64,000 nt of DNA from JAHEKD01 sp965204695 (GCA_965204695.1 OZ242007.1:2356001-2420000), one strand, 5' to 3'; positions 35,920-45,465 are shown, numbered from the stretch's first letter. Notes: a model not told the origin generated them from the sequence alone. Made by a program: numbers and translations.

Positions 35920-36768
35920 GTGAAAAAAACGAAAGTGAGCATAGTAGGGGCCGGCAATGTAGGCTCCGCACTTGCTTTTTGTCTTGGAAGTCATAATTAT
36001 TCGGTAGAGCTGATTTCACGTAACAAGGAACAGGCTATCAATCGCTTGTCAAAAGCCCTGATGGTTACGGGCTTAAAACATCCGCCCAGTCTGGCAATAC
36101 GAGGCTACCCGACTTCTTTTGAACAGACTGATTTAGTGTTACTTTGCGTTCCGGATGCGGTCATTGAATCAACCTGCAAATCGTTGGCTGAAAAATTTTG
36201 CGGCAAGGAAATCGTTGCACACTGCTCTGGTGTGCTTGAAAGCAGTGTTCTCGACAGTGCAAAACAACGAGGCTGCCCAACTGCTTCTGCTCATCCCTTC
36301 AATACCTTTCCGAACCTCAACAATTCCCTTGAAGTTCTGGCCAATGATCACAATAGTTACTTGTATTGTGAAGGCGAAGACGCTGCGTTATCGACGATAC
36401 TGGCCCTCTTTAAACAGCTTGGATTCACAACAACCATCATCGAAGCCAAAAACAAAACTTTGTATCATGCCGCCTGCGTTTTCGCTTGCAACTATTTAAC
36501 CGTGTTAATGGATATGAGTTTACAAACAGCACAAGTTGCGAAGATTGACCAACGCGAATTCTTTCGAGCTTGTCAGCCCATAATTAAAGCCACCCTGAGG
36601 AATCTTGATAACCAGTCTACAAAAACCGCATTGAGCGGACCCTTGGCGCGAGGAGATATGGAAACGGTTAATCAACACATTAAGGTACTATCAAGCGAAG
36701 CACCAGAGCTAGCTAAAGCTTATCAGGTGTTTGCTGACTATGCCGCTGCAATGCTTGCGCGACCCTAG
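35920..36768 (+). CDS. Rossmann-like and DUF2520 domain-containing protein
   Basis: The N-terminal half is a Rossmann NAD(P) domain (KVSIVGAGNVGSALAFCLGSH) with LVLLCVPDAVIE, and the C-terminal half is a helical DUF2520 domain (LYHAACVFACNYLTVLMDMS). The arrangement resembles pyrroline-5-carboxylate reductase and 6-phosphogluconate-dehydrogenase-like enzymes. The frame is open back to 35839 inside lysE, but the GTG at 35920 gives the normal N-terminus. The substrate is unknown. Confidence 0.82.
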   Translation: MKKTKVSIVGAGNVGSALAFCLGSHNYSVELISRNKEQAINRLSKALMVTGLKHPPSLAIRGYPTSFEQTDLVLLCVPDAVIESTCKSLAEKFCGKEIVAHCSGVLESSVLDSAKQRGCPTASAHPFNTFPNLNNSLEVLANDHNSYLYCEGEDAALSTILALFKQLGFTTTIIEAKNKTLYHAACVFACNYLTVLMDMSLQTAQVAKIDQREFFRACQPIIKATLRNLDNQSTKTALSGPLARGDMETVNQHIKVLSSEAPELAKAYQVFADYAAAMLARP

Positions 36769-36916
36769 TGCACAACTTAACTACGGCGGTTAAATCTGTA
36801 TGTATGAAAAAATCGCCGCATAGCCTAAGCAGATATACAATTAATAAACACTTTAGGAATTAACTCGCCAGTTACCATAAATCAAACGTTATGCGAGCTA
36901 AAGGAAACTAATAATT

Positions 36917-37450
36917 ATGGATAAAATTGAAATGCTCCAAGAGCTTGGTGCAGGCGACTTTTAGCATCTCAATGGCTCACTGGAAACTCATCTTAGAGGT
37001 ACGATGAGTGTACTCAAAAGTTGGGGTAGCAGTGAACTACTTCAAATGGCAGGTTTATTTCATGCAGCTTACGGAACTGCTGGCTTTGATGAACAGATGG
37101 TTTCATTAAATCAGCGCCAAGAAATAGCTCGCGTTATTGGTGAAGACGAAGAAGCCTTGGTTTATTTATATTGTTCATGTGATAGAGACTTTGTGCTACC
37201 ACAATTTGGTAAAACAGAAGACATTCAGTTTAAAGACCGTTTCAATGGATTTTTGCTTCCGCTCGACGAATCAAAAGCTAAGTTGTTTTGTGAACTCACA
37301 GTAGCCAATGAATTAGAGCTTGTGTTCGCAAATGAAGAGTTCAAAGGAAAGTATGGGGCTGAATTACTTGAACTTTTTCAAGGTATGGATAACTACTTGA
37401 GTTCTGAGGCTCGTAACGCATACAAATCGGCTCTGTCGAACTTCGAATAA
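36917..37450 (+). pseudogene. DUF6817-like protein, interrupted by an in-frame amber codon
   Basis: An ATG at 36917 with AAGGA upstream starts MDKIEMLQELGAGDF, then TAG (36962-36964), then continues in the same frame as HLNGSLETHLRGT and on through WGSSELLQMAGLFHAAYGTAGF to the end at 37450. The resumed ORF from the ATG at 37004 gives 148 residues and lacks the first part of the domain. I recall the family as DUF6817, with the conserved G-S-L-x-x-H-L motif being split off. Function is unknown. A single base change would restore the full reading frame. Confidence 0.7.
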
Positions 37451-37644
37451 TACGACGATAAATGCAGCTGTTTGTTTAGGTGCTCAAAAAAATAGAAAAG
37501 TGAATATGGCTGTTCAGGGCAACATATTGCCAATGCTCATAAAATACTCAATCCGGACATCTATAGTTTGACTTTCTATGAGTTAAAGTTTGTTATCGTT
37601 GTTATACTTATTGTGGACATTTAAAAACGTTTTAAGAAATCACC

Positions 37645-38118
37645 ATGATACATTTTGAACGAACTACTGATATAGATGCCACATCTGAGGCTGTATGGGC
37701 TGTTCTCGGACGCTATATGCATATTCACGAGTTTGCTCCACAAGTGGTTTCGGTAGATGCATTAACGGATGGAGAAGACGGGGTTGGATCAAAAAGACGT
37801 TGTCATTTTGAAAATGGATCGTCGGTGGTGGAGGAAGTAACCGAGTGGGAAGCTGGAAAGAGATATCGAGTTTGCTTATCCGAAATGGAAGGAATGCCAG
37901 TGAATGAAATGTATGCTGAAATTTCCATTGATCAGATTGGCAATGGGAAAACAAAGGTCACCTGGGGTATAGACTATCAAGTGAAATATGGCCCATTAGG
38001 TTGGTTATTAGGTCAAACCATGATGAAAATGATGATGGGCAAGATTCTTGATGGAAATCTGAAGGGGCTGACCCGCACGGTTCTGGCAAATCAGAATGCA
38101 ATTTCAAACACGTCTTGA
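37645..38118 (+). CDS. SRPBCC family protein
   Basis: The 157-residue protein looks like a START/Bet v1-type (SRPBCC) ligand-binding domain: IDATSEAVWAVLGRYMHIHEFAP at the start, GVGSKRRCHFENGSSVVEEVTEWE, and KTKVTWGIDYQVKYGPLGWLLGQ near the end. These are the polyketide-cyclase/dehydrase-like sequences. No signal peptide. The ligand is unknown and no operon partner is evident. Confidence 0.85.
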   Translation: MIHFERTTDIDATSEAVWAVLGRYMHIHEFAPQVVSVDALTDGEDGVGSKRRCHFENGSSVVEEVTEWEAGKRYRVCLSEMEGMPVNEMYAEISIDQIGNGKTKVTWGIDYQVKYGPLGWLLGQTMMKMMMGKILDGNLKGLTRTVLANQNAISNTS

Positions 38119-38190
38119 ATTTAAGGAACAGAATAGCTGTATTAAAAATGTCCGGTATGGGCAAGAGCTTGTCAACTCACCTTAAATTAC

Positions 38191-38691
38191 TCAACTCGGA
38201 CATTTAATATAAAATCGATAATAGCTCGTCAAATTTGATAATAAGAAAAATATTTCTAGCATAATTCCTGCAGGAGTCCAGATAATTACATTGTGAGTAA
38301 TCATCGATATTGTTGCAATCATCATGACAACCCTCAATATTCTGTCATTGCTTTGGAACGCAGAATAAGTGGCCAAAGAACCTGCTAAAATAGAGAAGAT
38401 ATCTTCAATCCCATCAAATGTATAAGCACCAATACTGAATATAAGAATGATGAAGGTAATCATAATAATTTTATCTGTCGAATATATGCTTATTAGGAAT
38501 CGAACAGCAGCTAGCCCTGCAATACAGGCTGCGGTAATTTCGTCCAACAGAATAAAGTGAAGTGATATCAGACAAGTGGCGCAAAAAAAACAAAATAATA
38601 TGATGTTTCTTTGCTTAAATTGAAATGAAGCGATATCAAATAGAAAGGCAACTACTATAAGTAATTGTGAAATAACAAATGCATTATTCAT
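38191..38691 (-). CDS. YgjV family inner-membrane protein
   Basis: A 166-residue, highly hydrophobic protein with about five to six membrane helices that resembles the E. coli YgjV family. The stretches FLFDIASFQFKQRNIILFCFF and LAGSLATYSAFQSNDRILR match its pattern. Function is unknown. The gene is notably AT-rich compared with most neighbours and is divergent from a LysR gene, as is the case for genes often regulated by such a neighbour. Confidence 0.75.
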   Translation of the reverse strand: MNNAFVISQLLIVVAFLFDIASFQFKQRNIILFCFFCATCLISLHFILLDEITAACIAGLAAVRFLISIYSTDKIIMITFIILIFSIGAYTFDGIEDIFSILAGSLATYSAFQSNDRILRVVMMIATISMITHNVIIWTPAGIMLEIFFLLSNLTSYYRFYIKCPS

Positions 38692-38819
38692 AATATTGAG
38701 TTAATTATTACTTAACTAAAAAGCATAGATTAATTTGATAATTGTTTATTATATTGCTGTATATATAGTATAAAATTTGTATTTTCTTTATCAATTATTA
38801 ACTATTACTTAAATAATAG

Positions 38820-39740
38820 ATGAGTCAGCAAATAGCACCGCTAAATAGTTTGCGAGTTCTTGTGAGCGTCTCAAAACATTTAAGTTTTACCAATGCTGCC
38901 AAAGAACTCAACATTACTACTGCCGCAGCAAGTCAGCACATCAAATTGCTAGAAAGTTTTTATGGCACAAAATTGTTTAATAGATCTACACGAAGACTTT
39001 CTTTAACAGAGCATGCAATCAAAGTACTACCTATGTTAGTCAACGGATTTGATTCTCTTTCAGAAGCGGACAAGTGTCTTAGACAATCTTTAACAAAAGA
39101 CACGATAAGGGTGTCAGTAAACCCTTCATTTGGCGCAAAGTGGTTGCTTCCAAGATTGAAAGATTTTAAAAGAGCGGCACCAAATATTAGTGTTCGAATG
39201 GATGCCACTGAACTTTTAGCAGATTTCGATATTGATAATGTTGATATTGCAATTCGTTATGGTAGCGGAAGGTATGGGAAATTGATTTCAGAGCATTTGT
39301 TTGATATCACCCTTGTACCCGTTTGCAATCCAAAATTAATCTCAGGTAAATATTCTATAAATAAGCCTGCTGATCTATGTAATCATACGTTGATACATAT
39401 CGAGACAATGCATAGCCAAAAATCGCTTTCAGAATGGCCGTCTTGGTTTAAGATTAGTGCGGTAGACGATTTTAAATTCGACTCATATCTGAGCTTCAAC
39501 ATCGCATCTATTGCAATTGAGGCAGCGATTGATGGTCAGGGAATTTTGTTAATCGAAGAGGAATTGATAGAAAACGAGCTTAGGAATGGGAGCCTTGTTA
39601 AACCGTTTTCAAATAATCATACACTGAATACCGAATTCAACTATAGCCTGGTATATCCGGCAGAACACCTTCATCTACAAAAAGTAGATATATTTCGAAA
39701 ATGGATATTGAAAGAATCAAAAACAAGGACAGAAAGCTAA
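38820..39740 (+). CDS. LysR-family transcriptional regulator (GcvA-like)
   Basis: The 306-residue protein starts MSQQIAPLNSLRVLVSVSKH with a helix-turn-helix (FTNAAKELNITTAAASQHI) at about residues 22-42 and an effector domain behind it. Like the adjacent YgjV gene it is AT-rich. It lies divergent from ygjV, which it may regulate; a link to the enolase-superfamily gene downstream is less likely since that gene is convergent. Confidence 0.9.
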   Translation: MSQQIAPLNSLRVLVSVSKHLSFTNAAKELNITTAAASQHIKLLESFYGTKLFNRSTRRLSLTEHAIKVLPMLVNGFDSLSEADKCLRQSLTKDTIRVSVNPSFGAKWLLPRLKDFKRAAPNISVRMDATELLADFDIDNVDIAIRYGSGRYGKLISEHLFDITLVPVCNPKLISGKYSINKPADLCNHTLIHIETMHSQKSLSEWPSWFKISAVDDFKFDSYLSFNIASIAIEAAIDGQGILLIEEELIENELRNGSLVKPFSNNHTLNTEFNYSLVYPAEHLHLQKVDIFRKWILKESKTRTES

Positions 39741-39863
39741 AGTAATGTACTTCGAATGTCTGAGTTGGGCAACTTTCAGCCATTCCGATCAATAGTTATC
39801 TAATCAAATAAAGGCTTTTTGAAATCTATCAGACCAGGTGCTGGTTTTCATAAAAAATAAATC

Positions 39864-40970
39864 TTATTGTGAATATACAGCTACCGGGTCACCCAAAGAG
39901 TCATAATCAGGTTCTACACCAAGACCTGGATTATCAGAGGCATAGAGTTTTCCATCTTTAGTTTTGGGCCCAGGAGTGCCGGTGCTTTCTACGTTGTAAT
40001 TGTGTAAATCGGTGGTGTTATATAGAAGTTCGCTTGGTGTTGATGCTGCAAAGTGAGCAAGTGCAGCGGTTGTAATCTCACCTCCCCAGGTATCTTCTGC
40101 GACCACCGAAAGCCCGTTATTGACGAAGAAATCGCGGACTCGGCAAGCCTTCGTAAGTCCACCGAGGTTAGAGATTTTCAGGCAAAGCACATCAGCCGCT
40201 TTATCCTGAACAATGCGTTGTGCAACGTTGATATCAGTCACGCATTCATCCAGTTTCATCGATAAGTTAGTGTGTGAACGAACATGTAAACATTCTTCAT
40301 AGGTTGGGCAAGGTTGCTCAATCATGACATTCAGATCGCTGACAGCACGCACGACTTTAATGGCCTCATTAACTGTCCAGTCCTGGTTTGCATCGGCATA
40401 GGCATTTTCACCGGGTTTGAGCAAAGACATTGAGGTGCGAATTCTTTCAATATCGGCTTTCGCATCGCCGCCAACTTTGATTTGAAAATGCCGGTAACCG
40501 GCTTGACGATGTTTCTCCATCTCGAGTTTGGATTCTTCGAGTGATTTTTGTGGCACCACTCGATACATGGGAGCGCCGTCGGTAAGTTTTCCTCCCATGA
40601 GCATCCAAACGGGTAACTCAGTTGCTTTGCCGAGTAAGTCCCAGCAGGCAGCATCAAAAGCTGATTTGGCATAACCATGCCCGCGGATTGTATTGTCCAT
40701 CAGGCGTTCGATGGAGTGAAGCTGACGTGGGTCTTTACCAAGCAGCTTGGGAGCTAATAGTTTTGCTGCCGCTTCGGTGCCTTCACTATGCGCGTCCATG
40801 TAATTGTTACCACAAGGGCAAAATTCACCGACTCCCCTAAGACCGTTGTCTGTTTCGATAGTGATAACGGTCGATTTGCCAACCTCAATAACATTACCTC
40901 TACCCCAGGCATAACTCCCACCCACATAAGTCAGGTCTTTACGGTAAACAGATATTTTGCTGATTTTCAC
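39864..40970 (-). CDS. Enolase superfamily, mandelate racemase/muconate lactonizing enzyme-like
   Basis: The 368-residue protein abstracts a proton alpha to a carboxylate. Metal ligands D193 (ADANQDW), E218 (IEQPC) and D241 (KLDE) are present, as are the acid/base lysines K165 (FQIKVGG) and K265 (LKISNLGG), then AEDTWGGEI. The lysine pair places it in the MLE subgroup. Local motifs (QIKVGG, DTWGGEI) resemble 4-hydroxyproline-betaine 2-epimerase HpbD and cis-3-hydroxyproline dehydratase (recalled). It is in an operon with the MDR dehydrogenase, 10 bases downstream. A hydroxyproline- or proline-betaine-type substrate is possible but unproven. Confidence 0.87.
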   Translation of the reverse strand: MKISKISVYRKDLTYVGGSYAWGRGNVIEVGKSTVITIETDNGLRGVGEFCPCGNNYMDAHSEGTEAAAKLLAPKLLGKDPRQLHSIERLMDNTIRGHGYAKSAFDAACWDLLGKATELPVWMLMGGKLTDGAPMYRVVPQKSLEESKLEMEKHRQAGYRHFQIKVGGDAKADIERIRTSMSLLKPGENAYADANQDWTVNEAIKVVRAVSDLNVMIEQPCPTYEECLHVRSHTNLSMKLDECVTDINVAQRIVQDKAADVLCLKISNLGGLTKACRVRDFFVNNGLSVVAEDTWGGEITTAALAHFAASTPSELLYNTTDLHNYNVESTGTPGPKTKDGKLYASDNPGLGVEPDYDSLGDPVAVYSQ

Positions 40971-40980
40971 TAGTTAATTC

Positions 40981-42090
40981 TCAAAGGGTAACGACGATAT
41001 TTCCGGTATGTTGCTTAGCCATAAAAGCTTCTTGGGCTTTAGCCAGCTCTTTTAGCGGAAATTCCATCGCCAACATCGGCTTCAAATGACCTTGCTCGAT
41101 TAATCTGACCAGACGGCCAAATGTTCCAGGTGGAACAATGGTTGCACCAGTCATTTGCACATCTTTATAAATCAATTGACGCAAATCGAACTCAACCGTT
41201 GGGCCAGCAATAGCACCAGAAGATGAATAACGACCACCTTGCCGCAGTGCATTCATCATAGGCATAAACATAGATCCGCCAACCACATCCAAACCAACAT
41301 CTACCGGGCCATTTGCCGCTTCACGGATTGCACCTTCCAAATCCGACTCATTACGATCGATCACTACAGATGCACCAAGCTCTAACAAACCCTCAGCTTT
41401 ACTCTTGGAGGCAATGGCGATGACTTTGGCGCCACGTAATTTGCATAATTGAATCGCAGCCGTACCCACGCCACCGGAGGCACCTGTAATGGCTACGATT
41501 TCACCTGGCTGCAGGCTTGTGCGGGCAACCAGATTTTCAGCGGTGATATAGGCGCAAGGAAAGGTGGCCAGCTCGGCATCCGATAAATCAGATTCGATTT
41601 TCAAGGCATTTTCAGTTCGAACTTTCGTGAATTCGGCGTAACCGCCATCCGATTCAGAACCAAAAAAGCCCGATTGGTTGGGGTTACACCAATCACCAAA
41701 ACCTAGCAGCCAGGGGTCGATGATGACGCGCTCACCGACTCTTTCGTTATCAACATCCTTACCCACCGCAACGATTTTACCGGCAACGTCAGCACCTTGA
41801 ATTCTGGGGAATGTTAAAGTTCCGCTTCCCCAACTACCATCATCGCCATCTGCGTCCTGATACCCATCTTTACCGCCTTTATCTGTAATACCCTCAGTGA
41901 CTTTTTTTGAATACCAGGCGGTACGGGTATTTATGTCAGTATTATTGAGTCCACAAGCACCCACGGCGATTAATACTTCACCTCGATCCGGAAGCGGAGT
42001 AGGATAATCCTCGCGGTACTCCAATTTATCTAAACCGCCGTGACCGGTGAGCACAACGGCCTTCATACGATCTGGAATTTCAAAAGTCAT
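40981..42090 (-). CDS. Alcohol dehydrogenase / quinone oxidoreductase (MDR superfamily)
   Basis: The 369-residue protein is a medium-chain dehydrogenase/reductase. It has the GroES-like fold (GEVLIAVGACGLNNTDINTR), an insertion rich in Asp and Gly after it (GYQDADGDDGSWGSG), and the NAD(P) loop ITGASGGVGTAAIQLCKLRG. No structural-zinc four-cysteine lobe is visible, so it is probably of the quinone-oxidoreductase or related zinc-light type. It precedes the enolase-superfamily gene by 10 bases in one operon, with a LysR gene upstream in the same orientation. Confidence 0.88.
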   Translation of the reverse strand: MTFEIPDRMKAVVLTGHGGLDKLEYREDYPTPLPDRGEVLIAVGACGLNNTDINTRTAWYSKKVTEGITDKGGKDGYQDADGDDGSWGSGTLTFPRIQGADVAGKIVAVGKDVDNERVGERVIIDPWLLGFGDWCNPNQSGFFGSESDGGYAEFTKVRTENALKIESDLSDAELATFPCAYITAENLVARTSLQPGEIVAITGASGGVGTAAIQLCKLRGAKVIAIASKSKAEGLLELGASVVIDRNESDLEGAIREAANGPVDVGLDVVGGSMFMPMMNALRQGGRYSSSGAIAGPTVEFDLRQLIYKDVQMTGATIVPPGTFGRLVRLIEQGHLKPMLAMEFPLKELAKAQEAFMAKQHTGNIVVTL

Positions 42091-42231
42091 GGTTTAATCC
42101 TGCTGTGTTGATGTGCTGATTCTAACCAAGAAACCGGGGCAATGAGATAATGATTTTTCAGTTTAAAAAATAATTTTTTAAACACACCTGTGTTGTTTCT
42201 AATTAATTCCAAGCAGGAGTAACAAGTACAA

Positions 42232-43110
42232 TCACCTTGAACTGAGCTCATTAATGAACAATTTGATTAGGCCAGCTTTTGGAGCATTCGATGGCCAAGT
42301 TGCAATCACATCAACTGGATCCAATTCCCAATCAGGTAAAACTATTGCGACGATTCCAGCTCTGACATCATCCACTGCCAGAAATTCAGGTACTGCCGCT
42401 AATCCTGCACCTCCTCGCGCTAATCGATAAAGCGCTGAGGCATCGTTTGAATACATATGAGCCGATTTCCTTATGGTCACTTTCTTTGACCCCGGTTTTC
42501 GAAGTGCCAGAGGAACACCCTGCAACTGGGGTAATTCAAGCCAGTCATAATTACTCAGTTGCTTAGGATCTTTGATCTCAGGGTGCTGACAGAGATAGCT
42601 TACTGCTGCAACAATTTTGCGATTGACCCTAAAGAGTTTTCGCGAAGCCCCGGAGTGTTGGTACTTAAAACCCATTCTGATCGCAATATCTAAGCCTCCA
42701 TCCATCAAATCTTTGCGCATATCTGAGAAATCCAAATGGATTTTAATGCGAGGATATTGCATTGAAAAAGCAGCGATTAGATCAGTGAGATGTGATTGAG
42801 ACAGAACCGAAGGCAAGGTTAGGCGAAGTTCACCGCTTGGTTTCGAGGCTGTAAGAGACAGTTCCAAGAGTTCGGATTCGACCGCTTCTAACATTTTTCT
42901 TGATGCTTGCAGTAATGTCTCGCCCTGTGGCGTCAATGTAAGTTTACGTGTGGACCGATAGATTAAAGCTATCCCGAGGTGTTCTTCCAGTTGACTGATG
43001 TGATGGCTGACCACAGAAGGGGAGAGTTTTAACTCTCTAGCGGCACCACGAAAAGAGCCGTGATCAATGGTCTTGGCAAAAATAGCCAGTTGCCGAAGTC
43101 GATCAATCAT
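42232..43110 (-). CDS. LysR-family transcriptional regulator
   Basis: The 292-residue protein has the LysR helix-turn-helix (GSFRGAARELKLSPSVVSHHISQ, about residues 18-40) and an effector-binding domain. It lies upstream of the MDR/enolase-superfamily genes on the same strand (141-base gap) and is divergent from the secreted NTF2-like gene at 43231. Either unit could be its target. Confidence 0.92.
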   Translation of the reverse strand: MIDRLRQLAIFAKTIDHGSFRGAARELKLSPSVVSHHISQLEEHLGIALIYRSTRKLTLTPQGETLLQASRKMLEAVESELLELSLTASKPSGELRLTLPSVLSQSHLTDLIAAFSMQYPRIKIHLDFSDMRKDLMDGGLDIAIRMGFKYQHSGASRKLFRVNRKIVAAVSYLCQHPEIKDPKQLSNYDWLELPQLQGVPLALRKPGSKKVTIRKSAHMYSNDASALYRLARGGAGLAAVPEFLAVDDVRAGIVAIVLPDWELDPVDVIATWPSNAPKAGLIKLFINELSSR

Positions 43111-43230
43111 TATTCAAAAAAATAGAACAGTTAATTTTATTTAGACTATCTAGTATAACAATAAATAGTTATCTATAGTTACATTTGCTGGCCCACTGCC
43201 AGTTCAAACTAATCAAACAGGAGAACACTC

Positions 43231-43710
43231 ATGAATCAATTCAAGAATTTATTGGCCGCTAGCGTGATGGCTGTTATTTGTATGTCGAATGTTGTATTCG
43301 CCGATGACAAAGCCACAGTACAAACGTTTTATGATTTTCTAAGTAACCCTGGTTCAGAAGAACATGCTAATGCCCTTACCGAAGCGGTTTCTGAACAGTG
43401 GGAAAGTATTGGCGATTATTCGGGTTACAAAAAGTCACGTGAAGAATTTATTAAACAGCTTGCAGGTTTTGCCCAACTGATACCTGATTTAAATTGGGAA
43501 GCACAGGAAATGATTCAGCAAGGTGACCGAGTCATTGTTCGCGGACGGGCGACGGGTACACCGAATGGACCGATGTTCGGCGTGGACGGTGAAGGTCGCA
43601 GTTTTGACATTATGTCAATTGATATACACACGGTTGAAAATGGAAAGATTGTTCGAACCTATCACGTAGAAGACTGGTCTGGTGCACTGAGACAGCTCTC
43701 TGGTAATTAA
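43231..43710 (+). CDS. Secreted NTF2/SnoaL-like (ester cyclase-type) protein
   Basis: A signal peptide (MNQFKNLLAASVMAVICMSNVVFA) is followed by a SnoaL-like fold of about 135 residues: VQTFYDFLSNPGSEEHANAL, QMIQQGDRVIVRGRATGT and SIDIHTVENGKIVRTYHVEDW. It is similar to ester-cyclase-type SnoaL proteins. A good AGGAGA site precedes the ATG. It probably forms a unit with the next NTF2-like gene, 43 bases downstream. Reaction unknown. Confidence 0.85.
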   Translation: MNQFKNLLAASVMAVICMSNVVFADDKATVQTFYDFLSNPGSEEHANALTEAVSEQWESIGDYSGYKKSREEFIKQLAGFAQLIPDLNWEAQEMIQQGDRVIVRGRATGTPNGPMFGVDGEGRSFDIMSIDIHTVENGKIVRTYHVEDWSGALRQLSGN

Positions 43711-43753
43711 TCTGAATAAGCAAACATACTTAATCAACATATCTATAGGTGCA

Positions 43754-44239
43754 ATGATGAAAGCGATTTATTCACTCTTAGTTGCAGGTCTAATTATGAT
43801 GGGCATGACAAGCAAGCTACTTGCCGATGAGCAATCTGAACAAACCTTAGCGGTGGCTCAGTCGTTCCTTCAGGCTGCAGGTAGCGGCGACATGGACACG
43901 CTCAGCGAATTAATGGCCGATGACTTTGTCTGGCATAATGAGGGAGATACTGAAATTCCCTGGATTGGAAACTGGCAGGGCAAAGACACAGTCTTAAATA
44001 CGTTTTTACCAGCATTTGGCGAAGGTTTAAAAGTGACCAGCTGGGCAACAGATTATAGCTTTGCTAAGGCTGATCAAGCTGTTTTTATAGGCACCATGAG
44101 TGCAATCGCGAATCATTCAGGTGTTGATACCGGTAAGTTCTCCTGGGCGGTTCGAGTTCATGTTGACAATGGACAAGTTAAAAGCTGGAACTGGTTTGAA
44201 GACAGTTATGCAGTAAGTAAGGCTTATCATGATCAATAA
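43754..44239 (+). CDS. Secreted NTF2/SnoaL-like protein
   Basis: The signal peptide (MMKAIYSLLVAGLIMMGMTSKLLA) is followed by a SnoaL-like domain with AVAQSFLQAAGSGDMDTLSELMADDFVWHNEGD and VKSWNWFEDSYAVSKAY. Typical length of a single NTF2-like domain. It is distinct from the previous gene's product, though both are exported. Enzymatic role is unknown. Confidence 0.85.
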   Translation: MMKAIYSLLVAGLIMMGMTSKLLADEQSEQTLAVAQSFLQAAGSGDMDTLSELMADDFVWHNEGDTEIPWIGNWQGKDTVLNTFLPAFGEGLKVTSWATDYSFAKADQAVFIGTMSAIANHSGVDTGKFSWAVRVHVDNGQVKSWNWFEDSYAVSKAYHDQ

Positions 44240-44302
44240 AACTCAGCAGCCATTCTAGAACTAGGCACCTATAGCTTTTTCATTAAGCAACATTGAATCA
44301 AT

Positions 44303-44845
44303 ATGATTAATGCAATACGAACCATGAATTTTCGAATAATTAGTTTATCGATAATCTGTTTTTTAACGTTTTCCGTTTGGGCGGCGAATGGGGAACTCCC
44401 CATTCGCTCCAGCCCCAAGCCGGAAACAACGAATAGTGTGCCGCATGTTCAAATTAATGTTAAACCGGTACCGGAATTAACTATTGAGTTATTAAAACGG
44501 GTGGAAGAAATACCCGGTGTTGATATTCGCGAGACCGTTATTTCACTGCCAGGTGCAAAGGGATTTTGGCTGGACGAGAATATGAAATTAACACGTCCTG
44601 ATGTGATTGTAGGCGGTCGTGAATTCGCTCATATTCATCCAGATGGCAGTTTACACGCCTCCTTAGATCCAGACCTGGCCGCTGAAGCTGTGGAAAATGG
44701 TTGGGCAGTTCCGCATCCCTGGTCTGAGAAGAGACAGGGATGGGAAGGATTCGTGATGATTTATACACCTACATCGATGGAAGAGCTGAATGTCGTCTAT
44801 CAGCTAGTACTTGAATCCTACAATTTCATCACAGTACGGGACTAA
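44303..44845 (+). CDS. Exported DUF5519 (luciferase-like) domain protein
   Basis: A signal peptide (to about residue 30) precedes a domain I recognise as DUF5519 (called luciferase domain in some annotations): VVGGREFAHIHPDGSLHASLDPDLAAEAVENGWAVPHPW-like text is present in pieces, with the family's REFAHIHPDGSLH and WAVPHPW motifs. Function is unknown. A perfect 10-base hairpin lies just behind the signal-peptide codons (44384-44407). Same orientation as the two NTF2-like genes upstream. Confidence 0.8.
   Translation: MINAIRTMNFRIISLSIICFLTFSVWAANGELPIRSSPKPETTNSVPHVQINVKPVPELTIELLKRVEEIPGVDIRETVISLPGAKGFWLDENMKLTRPDVIVGGREFAHIHPDGSLHASLDPDLAAEAVENGWAVPHPWSEKRQGWEGFVMIYTPTSMEELNVVYQLVLESYNFITVRD
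44384..44407 (+). other. Perfect hairpin in the 5' coding part of the DUF5519 gene
   Basis: GCGAATGGGG - AACT - CCCCATTCGC forms a perfect 10-base stem with a 4-base loop, placed about 80 bases after the start codon. Such strong symmetry is unusual inside a coding region. No T-tract follows. Confidence 0.6.
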
Positions 44846-44864
44846 TCTAACAGGAAAACCTTAA

Positions 44865-45434
44865 TCAGTTTTCTTGAATAATAAGCTGTTCAATAAATTT
44901 TCGATGTGCAGTTAATCTGTCCTTTCGACCATAAACTCGATCAATTAATAACGCACCTTCCAAGCCGGATATGACTAACCTGGAAAGTTGTTTGGGCGTC
45001 AGGTTAATGGTGAGCTGATCCTGGTTATCGGTAAACAGTTGATGCAACCAATCTTCAGCTTTGGTGAAATAGAGTTTTAACAGTTCTACTGTACTGTTAT
45101 CTAAGTTTTCAATTTCTGCTGCTAACATACCACACAGGCAGAATTTCTCTGCTTTAGCCACATCATCAAATATGTTTACAAATTTACTAAGCTTCTTTTG
45201 AGGATGCATGGCTGACTTGGCTAACGATTCAAGTCGTTGATCCAACTCCTGTGTGTATTTATCTAAAATTCGATTGGCTAAATCGGATTTTTCGGGAAAG
45301 TAATAATGAACACTCGACGATTTGATGCCAACTTTTTCAGCTAAGGTTCTAAAGCTCAAATTGCTAAGGCCATTTTTTTGTACAGTGTTGGTCGCTTCAG
45401 TCTCAAGTTTTACACGGTTGTTGGTCATAGTCAT
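44865..45434 (-). CDS. TetR/AcrR family transcriptional regulator
   Basis: The 189-residue protein has the N-terminal TetR helix-turn-helix (LSFRTLAEKVGIKSSSVHYYFPEKSDL, about residues 24-50) and a C-terminal ligand-binding part typical of the group. It is divergent from a glutathione S-transferase gene. Two nearly identical palindromes in the shared promoter (45466-45481 and 45523-45540) are its likely binding sites, one for its own promoter and one for the GST promoter. Confidence 0.92.
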   Translation of the reverse strand: MTMTNNRVKLETEATNTVQKNGLSNLSFRTLAEKVGIKSSSVHYYFPEKSDLANRILDKYTQELDQRLESLAKSAMHPQKKLSKFVNIFDDVAKAEKFCLCGMLAAEIENLDNSTVELLKLYFTKAEDWLHQLFTDNQDQLTINLTPKQLSRLVISGLEGALLIDRVYGRKDRLTAHRKFIEQLIIQEN

Positions 45435-45465
45435 TGCCCAGTTTTCTTGAAATATAACATACGTC

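Noticed and set aside
36860..36901. Inverted sequences TTAACTCGC and GCGAGCTAA with GTTATGC between, like an integron attC site
   Set aside because: No second attC site follows the gene, no integrase is seen, and the core does not fully match the consensus.
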